Source: Catenaria anguillulae PL171
Lineage: Eukaryota > Blastocladiomycota > Blastocladiomycetes > Blastocladiales > Catenariaceae
DNA: 23,335 bases
Assembly: GCA_002102555.1 (NCBI GenBank)
Contig: MCFL01000344.1
Coordinates: 1 to 23,335 of the forward strand
Reading direction: 5' to 3'
Each line of letters opens with the position of its first letter. The first letter of the stretch is position 1. A model generated the notes under the pieces. That model worked only from the letters and a program-made list of their open reading frames with translations, did not search any database and was not told where the DNA came from. Shown piece after piece: positions 1 through 6,794 of the stretch. The position numbers and the translations under genes are program-made.

Positions 1-762
1 CCAGGACGCTGCAGACTCTATCCGCTTTGTCCAGCCGCTCATTGACCAGGGTATTATTGCCAAGGGATCCGCTTGCGGTAAGTGTATCTGTCCTTGTTTT
101 CGCTTGACACGTACCCTATCGACTGACAAGTATTTATCCATCAATGAATAGATTGCGGCGCCGGCATTGGCCGCGTAACAAAGTCTTTCCTGTCACACCT
201 GTTTTCGCCCATTGACCTTGTCGAGCAAGACCACCATTTCATCAACACGGCGAAAACAGACCCTGCTCTCAACTCTGGCCTCGTTTCGCGCTTTATCCAC
301 TGCGGCCTGCAATCCTTTAACCCGGAAGAACACAACATTTCGTACACGGGCATTGTATGGTGCCAATGGGTGCTTGGCCACTTGACGGACGACGACCTTG
401 TGGCGTTTTTCAACCGCATGGTGGCCGTGTGCCCCGTGATTGGTGTCAAGGAAAACGTGGCGTCGGGCCAGTATGGCGAGGCCGAAATTGATCATCAGGA
501 TTCGTCCATGACCCGGGCCGAGGGAGCGTGGCGGAGGATCTTTAAGCGGGCCGGGCTCAAGGTGGTCAAGGAGCAGTGGCAGAGCGGGTGGCCAAAGGGT
601 TTGTACAGGGTCAAAATGTGGTGCTTGGTCAAAGCTGATGGACCTTTGGCCGTTAAGGCGGCTGAGGTCAAGGCAGAGGAGATCAAGGCAGCAGCGACAG
701 CGGCATCCAAGACACCCAAGGAGGCGGGAGTGGATGACGACGACAAGACGAGTCGGGCATAG
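1..762 (+). CDS. TAE1: Alpha-N-terminal protein methyltransferase (NTM1/TAE1 family), 3' part
   Basis: SAM-dependent enzyme that methylates the alpha-amino group of proteins beginning Xaa-Pro-Lys after Met removal; known targets include ribosomal proteins. Two exons are visible. The first runs from the window edge to 77 in the frame starting at base 2; the second is 152-762. They are joined by a 74-bp GT-AG intron (78-151) with a CTGAC branch-like site. Splicing rebuilds the SAM-binding motif I as DCGAGIGR across the junction. Further family hallmarks follow: FIHCGLQSFNPE, the TGIVWCQWVLGHLTDDDL segment, VIGVKENVA (the IKDN-like strand) and DSSMTRAEGAWRRIFKRAGL. The protein ends in an Ala/Lys-rich tail of about 40 residues finishing with a DDDDK stretch, longer than in animal or yeast relatives. 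The N-terminus is outside the window. Family assignment is confident. Confidence 0.93.
78..151 (+). other. GT-AG intron in the methyltransferase gene
   Basis: The donor gtaagt and acceptor aatag bracket 74 bp. Removing them fuses GCT TGC G to AT TGC GGC, giving Ala-Cys-Asp-Cys-Gly, the start of the SAM-binding glycine loop. This intron serves as the model for the short introns in the rest of the window. Confidence 0.9.
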
Positions 763-1211
763 TATTGAATTGAATCTGTTTTTGTTTTCGGGTGAGAGCG
801 ACGTTTCATCTTGGACGTGTGCGGCGGGGTTCTCGGTCTGGAATGAGTTGTCGCTTGTATGTTATGTATTACATCCTTCTTCATGAGCCAGCCAGTTGTT
901 ACAGCCTTGCATCACGTTGGCGAAAGAGAGTGAAGGTAGACACGTCAATTCCAGGGCGCGCTGGTTGGTCTTGCCAATGTGTCTGGTACTCGCCGTGTAG
1001 GATTCAGGAAATTATTTAAGTGGACGTGGACGTAGATTCGGCACATGATACATCAGTACACATAAGAGTGGGATACGAGCTTGTTTGTTCTCCATGGGGT
1101 CTCCACGCGTCAACTCACTCTCCACATACCCTCCGTGCTCAGCTCGCCACCTTAGCTCCCTTCTCTTGTTGAAATCAATCGATCAATCAATCAATCGACT
1201 ATGCACAATTA
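763..1211. other. Intergenic: 3' end of methyltransferase gene and promoter/leader of next gene
   Basis: No supportable gene. A short run of TCAA/TCGA tetranucleotides (about 1174-1198) lies just before the downstream start. ATTTAAG near 1013-1019 is a weak AT-rich core-promoter candidate. A forward ORF begins at 1085 and runs into the next gene in another frame; it has no recognisable content. Confidence 0.5.
1174..1198 (+). repeat. Short TCAA-type tetranucleotide repeat in leader
   Basis: The sequence tcaatcgatcaatcaatcaa, then tcgac, is a slightly imperfect tetranucleotide run directly upstream of the 786-residue ORF. It is short and probably only a simple-sequence stretch in the leader. 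Confidence 0.6.
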
Positions 1212-1212
1212 A
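1201..1212 (+). promoter_or_regulatory. Minimal upstream ORF (Met-His-Asn-stop) overlapping the main start
   Basis: ATG CAC AAT TAA is followed immediately by the main ATG, with the stop and start sharing one base (TAATG, 1210-1214). If transcription starts upstream of 1201, scanning ribosomes meet this three-codon ORF first. The main product would then need leaky scanning or reinitiation at the overlapping start. Whether it is in the mRNA is not known from sequence. Confidence 0.4.
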
Positions 1213-3572
1213 TGCACCCAACAACAATGTCGACTCCCAGCAGTACCAACATGGACATGGGCGGTTTTCCGCCCTCCTGGCCACCTCCCTTCCCACCATC
1301 GACGCCTAAGCGTCCGGCTGCCCTGCATATGCATCATCAGACAGGGTCAGCTTCGAAGCGCGCTCGTCATGATGTCGGCAGTGCGACCGACGACAGCCAA
1401 CTGGCTGCCGCTGCCACTCCCGGTCCCGCTCCCGTTGCTGCTGCTGCTGCCGCTGCTGCTGCCGCTGCCATCGCTTTGTCTACTGCCGCGACCGCCAGAG
1501 CGTCCATCTCAACTCTACTTCGCAATGCGCCCCGGGTTCCACATCCCGATCACAGAACCCACAACGAATCCGTTGACAGTGGCGAATCCACGGCGGAAAT
1601 CGACGAGGACAGCGACACCGAACCTGACGAGCCGCCAGCAAGGTCGCCAGCACCACCGCCAGATTCTATTGAGCTGGAGCGCATCAGGCGCCGCATTGAG
1701 AAGATCAAGCTTCATACGGCCAATCAGGTCGACCTTGCTGATGGCCGGTCACGGACGAATGGGCCAAGGATCTTCACATATTCTGGTCCAAGCATTTTGC
1801 AGCTCTTCGAGCAATTTGGCCGTTCCTCGCTCGCGGCACATCGCAGTGATCCACGGAATGCTCCTTCCACTGCCGGCGGCGCCAATGTGACCATCAATCA
1901 AAACAACTTTGCATTCACGCCAAACACCAACCGCTCCATCGCGCAGCTTGCAATCGGCATGCAAGAGTTTTCGTCCGTTGTGCAATCTTCACGCCAGCAG
2001 CGCCAACCGGACTCGGGTGGTCATCCCGGCCCGTTCGATTCCCTCACTCTACCACAACCAGTGCAATCTGCATCGACCGTTCCCACAACCGCAACTGCGC
2101 CTGACGACCGTTCCTTCTCCAATCGCTTCAATCTCGATGAATTCTTATGCAATCTCAACCCCAGCAACCCACATTCCCAACTAGTCACCGCTGCTCTTAC
2201 AAATTACGTTCACTTTGAGCAACAGGCCATGGCAGCACGGCCGCTTGATTCCGACCTTCTCTTCGATCAAGAAATGCATGATTATGGCCAAGAAATGCAG
2301 GTTGACAGCAACGCTTTCTTCCTTGCATGGGACACTCAAATCCTACCAGATCAGTATCCACCACCCATTCAACCGCTACCACCGCAGATTTCTCTCCAAC
2401 CATACGAATCTCGTCCATTGCCTCAATTGGCTCCTCGCATACTGTATCCACAGACTCCACCGCGGCCTCTTGAGCAAGGTTTCCCACATGCGCAATCCAC
2501 CAGCATGCACATGCACCCGCATGTACCGCCCACCACCAGCACACACATGCATCCGCATGTACCGCCCACCACCAGCACACACATGCACCCGCCTGTGCCG
2601 CCCACCACCAGCACACACATGCACCCGCCTGTGCCGCCCACCGCCAGCACGCACATGCATCCGCATGTACCGCCCACCACCAGCACACACATGCACCCGC
2701 CTGTGCCGCCCACCACCAGCATGCACATGCACCCGCCTGTGCCGCCCACCACCAGCATGCACATGCACCCGCCTGCGCCGCCCACCACCGCCAGCACGCA
2801 CATGCATCCGCCCGCATCAACTGCGCACTTTGGTATATCGTTCACCGATGGCGAACGGCAAAGCTCCGCATTTGCAGCGGCAACAACGGCTGTACAGGGT
2901 GTCATGTCCGAGATCTTGGTTCAGGCACCTGCTTTGCAACCACACCTACGTCTCCAGCCTTCCACCGATGCTTCCCATGCAACTGGCGACGAGTTGCAAG
3001 CGTGGACAAATACGTCGGCGCGGTCGAACGATCAAGTCCTCCCATTTGTCAATGGGCGATACGAGGTTGCTGGCCATGTGTATCATGTTGATTGCGAGCA
3101 GCTCAAGGCAGCGGCAAACAAGATGTCGTACACGGGTCTTGGCGACCTCGACGGGATTGTCGAAAAGTCGATTCGTCCGTTTTATTTGCCGATGGAGGTG
3201 GGTGGCATACTTGTGCCGCCCCTGCGTCTGTGGCCGAAGCGCTTGTATGCGATTTGGCCGTCGTTCCGCAAGCAGTATGCTACATTCGACGCACTCAGCA
3301 ATGTCGCCGCAGCATTTTTTGTGGCCAGCGGACATGCAGAGCGTACTTGGGCGTCGTTGTCAAAAGAAGACGTCGATTCCGTCATTTTGGCAATGAAGAG
3401 CGTGTTGTTTGGTGGTGTCAGTGCAAAGTCCGGGTTGAAGGGCACAACTGAACCAGTCGCAAAAGAATTGTGGGTCCGTGAGCCGGTCAAAAAGGATTGG
3501 GGTGCGCTCGTTCGGGTATTGGAAGCCAAGATCACAACAATGACACAACAGCAAGGAGGCGGGTCAGCGTGA
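1212..3572 (+). CDS. Unrecognised 786-residue protein with His/Met/Pro tandem repeats and a C-terminal domain
   Basis: Single open exon; I do not recognise the family. Residues 33-52 hold a bipartite nuclear-localisation-like pattern (KRP, 12-residue spacer, SKRAR). An 11-Ala run lies at about residues 76-86 and an acidic Ser/Asp/Glu stretch near 125-140. The middle is Pro/Gln-rich and looks disordered. Residues about 431-535 are a tandem array of a 12-residue unit of the type STHMHPPVPPTT. After that, from about residue 600 to the end, comes a non-repetitive, probably folded domain starting near LPFVNGRYEVAGHVYHVD, with conserved-looking aromatics (RLWPKRLYAIWPSFRKQYA). This would fit a nuclear or DNA-associated protein, but that is inference. 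The start at 1212 is the first in-frame ATG; the next, at 1227, is also possible. It converges with the recombinase-domain gene, with 163 bp between the stops. Confidence 0.72.
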   Translation: MHPTTMSTPSSTNMDMGGFPPSWPPPFPPSTPKRPAALHMHHQTGSASKRARHDVGSATDDSQLAAAATPGPAPVAAAAAAAAAAAIALSTAATARASISTLLRNAPRVPHPDHRTHNESVDSGESTAEIDEDSDTEPDEPPARSPAPPPDSIELERIRRRIEKIKLHTANQVDLADGRSRTNGPRIFTYSGPSILQLFEQFGRSSLAAHRSDPRNAPSTAGGANVTINQNNFAFTPNTNRSIAQLAIGMQEFSSVVQSSRQQRQPDSGGHPGPFDSLTLPQPVQSASTVPTTATAPDDRSFSNRFNLDEFLCNLNPSNPHSQLVTAALTNYVHFEQQAMAARPLDSDLLFDQEMHDYGQEMQVDSNAFFLAWDTQILPDQYPPPIQPLPPQISLQPYESRPLPQLAPRILYPQTPPRPLEQGFPHAQSTSMHMHPHVPPTTSTHMHPHVPPTTSTHMHPPVPPTTSTHMHPPVPPTASTHMHPHVPPTTSTHMHPPVPPTTSMHMHPPVPPTTSMHMHPPAPPTTASTHMHPPASTAHFGISFTDGERQSSAFAAATTAVQGVMSEILVQAPALQPHLRLQPSTDASHATGDELQAWTNTSARSNDQVLPFVNGRYEVAGHVYHVDCEQLKAAANKMSYTGLGDLDGIVEKSIRPFYLPMEVGGILVPPLRLWPKRLYAIWPSFRKQYATFDALSNVAAAFFVASGHAERTWASLSKEDVDSVILAMKSVLFGGVSAKSGLKGTTEPVAKELWVREPVKKDWGALVRVLEAKITTMTQQQGGGSA
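1437..1469 (+). repeat. Ala-coding GCN run
   Basis: Eleven consecutive Ala codons (GCT/GCC mixed) form a short polyalanine tract near the N-terminus of the unrecognised protein. Codon mixing suggests it is not a freshly expanded triplet run. Confidence 0.85.
2502..2819 (+). repeat. 36-bp tandem array encoding a His/Met/Pro 12-residue unit
   Basis: Eight full units and one partial unit follow each other without spacers and stay in frame. Each encodes S-(T/M)-H-M-H-P-(P/H)-(V/A)-P-P-T-(T/A); the eighth has one extra codon. Variation is mostly at single positions (ACA/ATG, CCT/CAT), which fits unequal exchange within a coding minisatellite. His and Met alternate as HMHP in every unit. Confidence 0.95.
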
Positions 3573-3735
3573 AATTGGATTTGTGAAGTGTATATTGTTG
3601 TTTCTGATTGATTGACATTAACAAATAACAAAAAGGTTGTGTGGCATTGAAAAAGGAACCCAGACCTTTAACAACCAAAGTCAGCCGCACGCACAAGAAA
3701 CAAAATGAGCACTGTGCACTCGCCACATGCAACAA
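3573..3735. other. Convergent 3' spacer
   Basis: A 163-bp spacer between two stop codons facing each other. It is AT-richer than the flanking coding sequence, with adenine-rich taacaaataacaaaaagg near 3619-3636 that could serve 3' processing. No gene seen. Confidence 0.5.
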
Positions 3736-6208
3736 TCACTCGACGTTGGCTTGTCCCGCCAGCACTGCCGCCACTGCCATCGCTGCCGCCGACCCGACAT
3801 CCGCACCCGCTGCCACCGACCTGACATCCACACCCGCTGCCGCCGACCCGACATCTGCACCCGCTGCCGCCAACCCGACATCTGCACCCGCTGCCGCCGA
3901 CCCGACATCCGCACCACCCAGCCCGCCAGCCTGACTCTGCTGCTGCTGCTGCTGTTGCTTGAGCTGCTTCTTGGCAGCCAGACGATTCCTTGCATGCGCC
4001 ACCTGATCCTCCTGTGCTTGCTTCTCGGCTGGGCGTAATTGAGCAACGGCGGTCGATGTAATCGTGCCACTGGCTCCTGGTACAACCCGCTCGACGGGTC
4101 TGAATGGCCAATAAATCAGCCACGGATCCTTCTCCAGGCCCAACTCCCGCATGGCCTTGGCACCCTCGGCGCGAGCGTTCGTTGTGTAGGTTGCAAGAAC
4201 GAGGCTATCCTTGTGCGCTGTCATGTCACGCACATCAAGTGCGCTTGTGTTGCAGCGCAGTGCTCGGTGGATGGCGGTGCGCCGGAGGGAGTGGGCCGAG
4301 AAGCGTGGCGACTCTGGATCGCCACTGGCTAGTTGAATACCACCAAGCTTCGCGATGCGCTTGACGGCATTGGTCACAAAGGATCGGTTTGGCCGAGAAG
4401 AGCCATCATCGGCCGACGAAAACAAGTAGCCAGATGAGCGGCCAGTGACATGGAAGTATGCAAGTAGGAGGGCAGGGAGATGGAACTCAATGTCGCCTTC
4501 AAACAATGCGTCATCCACGTTGCAGCTGCCATGGATGGTGAAAATGGCGGCGGGCGAGTTTTTCTGAGACGGAATCAGGACTCGGAGGTATGAAGGAAAC
4601 TCTGGCAATTGTACAGTGCATTGCAAGTATGACAACCGTTTGTTAACTAACTATTTGTGTGTGAAAGAGCGAGAAACGACAAAAATGAATAACGAACGCA
4701 TGGCGTCACGGTGGGCAGGATCAGGCGCAGGATTGGTGGCAGTTGGCTGCACTGCGGGAGCAGGGTGCTCGGAAAACTCGATGTCTTGGACAAGGATGTC
4801 GCGCAAGCCAGCACCACGGGAGGAGGTTGCAATGCCGAGGAGCACCTGCATGCACACACAAAAAAAGGAAATGCGTCAGTGCTTTCTGATTGACTCGCTC
4901 CATGACAAAAGGCAAAGAAAAGATTCAAACGCAGAGGTATGCCTGCATGTCCATCACCCACTTGCGAGAATTGGTCTCGGCTTTAATCTTCTGATATGCA
5001 TTTTGCAACACAATGGGCTCAAACGTGCTGCATGACACACTTGATGCACCACCAATTTCCCAAGCCTTCTTGAGATTTTTGACAAGAATCTGCACCTTGG
5101 TGTCCTTTGTCGGCGAGCCCCAGAATTGCGTCGATCCATCTGCCGCAACGACTTTGCGGTAGTGATCCCCATCGTTCAGTCGGCCAGACACCTCGCACAA
5201 CCACTTGACGGCTGCAAGGGTTGTATCCAAATGGTCGGGCCCAAGGCCAAGAGGATAAATTTTGGCGGCATCCGGGTCAGTACCAGCAATCGGCAAGTGA
5301 TATTTTTCACCTGTGGCACACAAAAACCTGTGAGTGGGCTAGCGATCGGTCAGAGAGTGCCATGGATGGATGGTGAATGATGTACATTGGCGGGAAACAA
5401 TGGTTCCATTTTGCTCACGGACAAACACCTCTTTAGTCCAGCAAAGCACTTCTGACACTGGATGAATGTAGGGAAGCATGTGATGGTATTGAAGCACCAT
5501 CATGAGTGCACTAGAATCAATGCCAAACTTCTTGATGGAGTCCAGGGAGAAAAGCGAGACCAAATCGATATCCGTGTCCGAGTCTGTGATGTCAGTCAAA
5601 AGAATTGACAGCACAGCCAAAGACTGGAGAATTCGCTGATAACGCGAGATATACGTCGCGACAGTTCCTGACTTCCGATACCTACACGAGACACGGGTAG
5701 CACAAATTAGGCTTGTTTGGATGAAGGAATAGGTAGGAAAACATACTTGACGCTGGTAATCGGCGATTCTACAATTTGAGCGAAAACTTCTTCCAAAGAA
5801 CGAGAGACGACGGCATTTTTGGCAAAATCGAGCTCAATTGCCTTGAATATGACGGTCAGATGCAGGTTCCAAACACAAGAGAGTGGGAATAATGGTGCAC
5901 ACCTGCTTGTTGAATTCTTTCAAACGTTGGACGTCATCAACCTTGGCGTTTGCTTCCATAGCCTGTTCTTCCAGCGCTTCCTCATGCAACATTGCATTCA
6001 TGTCATATGAGGCTGGCGCATCCTCAGTTGCCAAGTCATTCACATTTGCGGAATCGCCAGCGACGGTGGGACCGGGAGACGCTGCCGTCGTGCGAGGCAC
6101 TTGGGAAGGGGTCGATGGCGAAGGAGAAGCGTCGACAGTGGGCGCTGGAGCAGTGAGCGGATGCATAGTTGGTTGCATGATTGACATGACAGATGGTGTC
6201 GATTGCAT
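3736..6208 (-). CDS. Tyrosine recombinase-domain protein, Crypton-like, six exons
   Basis: Exon model on the minus strand: 6208-5903, 5841-5747, 5681-5386, 5310-4931, 4845-4698, 4601-3736, giving 696 residues; all introns are GT-AG, 61-96 bp. Residues 1-100 are Pro/Thr/Ser-rich. About 100-340 is a helical core-binding-like region. The catalytic domain begins near 360: GAGLRDILVQDIEF carries the first Arg (R374), K422 in IPSQKNSP is a possible beta-hairpin Lys, HSLRR gives H512 and R515, AHKD gives H538, and LATYTT gives the nucleophile candidate Y547. The R515-H538 (23) and H538-Y547 (9) spacings match those of Cre, as I recall them. The tail holds a polyglutamine run and five GADVGSAAA-type repeats. 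This fits Crypton-type fungal recombinases, or a host gene derived from one; multiple introns favour a settled gene. The family is well supported, transposition activity is not. Confidence 0.82.
3781..3915 (-). repeat. 27-bp tandem repeat at the recombinase C-terminus
   Basis: Five adjacent 27-bp units, in frame, encode GADVGSAAA with variants (GADVGLAAA, GVDVRSVAA) on the minus strand, just before the stop codon. The product is a low-complexity Ala/Gly/Asp tail outside the catalytic domain. Confidence 0.9.
3934..3957 (-). repeat. CAG/CAA run encoding polyglutamine
   Basis: Seven consecutive Gln codons on the minus strand, mostly CAG, sit between the recombinase catalytic domain and the 27-bp repeat tail. 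The preceding residues (ARNRLAAKKQLK) suggest a short basic helix. Confidence 0.8.
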
Positions 6209-6400
6209 GGAGTGGTAGTCTGAGTTTGTGCGAGCTTGCTGTATTTACGATTGCTTGCTTAATGTGCTTTGCTTTTGCTGTGTATGTACATTCAAAGCAT
6301 GACATGTGCTGCAGGTCGCTGCATGGGATTGGCAAGTGCATCTGCCTTGTTCGTGGCTTTTTTGTTCGTGCGGGGCACCAATCATGGGGTCTCAACCAGC

Positions 6401-6421
6401 CCTCCACGCACCCTCCACGCA
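6401..6421 (+). repeat. Short direct repeat CCCTCCACGCA
   Basis: Two adjacent copies of ccctccacgca overlap by one base-pair context in the divergent promoter, followed by a partial third (agccctcca). It could be a protein-binding site or chance. Confidence 0.5.
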
Positions 6422-6642
6422 CCATTTTAGCCCTCCATACAGATTAACATAAGCGAAACTATTGATCCCAGCTGGAAGAACCCGGCGGTCGTCCTCTGAG
6501 GCAGTTGGGCGCGCCAAGTGAGAGATGCTCCCTCCCTCGGCAAAACCATGAGGACATGGCTTTGTCAACACTCCGCGCGATCCGGGCTCGCGTGCAGTCT
6601 CACGCGCCCGATCGACCGTGTCGTCTCGGTTGTCTCGATGGG

Positions 6643-6654
6643 GAGCACGTGCTC
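6643..6654 (+). promoter_or_regulatory. Palindrome with CACGTG E-box upstream of HIS4
   Basis: gagcacgtgctc is a perfect 12-bp palindrome centred on CACGTG, the core bound by bHLH factors such as Cbf1/Pho4 in fungi. It lies about 60 bp upstream of the TATA box. The match is exact; the binding factor here is inferred. Confidence 0.45.
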
Positions 6655-6663
6655 ATCGAGTCT

Positions 6664-6669
6664 TGACTC
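6664..6669 (+). promoter_or_regulatory. TGACTC general-control element upstream of HIS4
   Basis: TGACTC is the core of the Gcn4/Cpc1 site (TGACTCA); here the seventh base is T. It lies 43 bp before the TATA box and about 125 bp before the HIS4 start, where yeast HIS4 carries repeated copies of the same core. One copy only was seen, so regulation by amino-acid starvation is a reasonable inference, not shown. Confidence 0.5.
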
Positions 6670-6711
6670 TTGAGAGATTTGCCTTTACCATGGGAATCCA
6701 TGCAGTACACA

Positions 6712-6717
6712 TATAAA
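6712..6717 (+). promoter_or_regulatory. TATA box of HIS4
   Basis: tataaa within acatataaaggc lies 78 bp upstream of the HIS4 ATG and is followed by a pyrimidine-rich stretch (ctctgctctcttctctgtct), typical of a fungal initiator/leader. Confidence 0.7.
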
Positions 6718-6794
6718 GGCCGCTCTGCTCTCTTCTCTGTCTTAATGCTCTCTGCCAGAACTGGACAGACTCGGTCTCTCAACGTCACCACATC

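Larger units (their letters stand above)
6209..6794. promoter_or_regulatory. Divergent promoter region between recombinase gene and HIS4
   Basis: A 586-bp region separates two start codons pointing away from each other. The HIS4-proximal half holds a CACGTG palindrome, a TGACTC element and a TATA box, listed separately. The half nearer the recombinase gene is T/G-rich without a clear motif. An 11-bp direct repeat CCCTCCACGCA is present near 6401-6421. No ORF here looks real. Confidence 0.6.

Noticed and set aside
2502-2819. CRISPR-like array of 36-bp repeats
   Set aside because: Units abut without spacers, stay in frame and encode a peptide repeat inside a eukaryotic gene.
2197-2820. Reverse-strand Cys/Trp-rich ORFs with repeats of the type CACWWWAAQAGA
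   Set aside because: They are antisense translations of the 36-bp coding repeat; the forward frame is a long ORF with a sensible start and a folded C-terminal domain.
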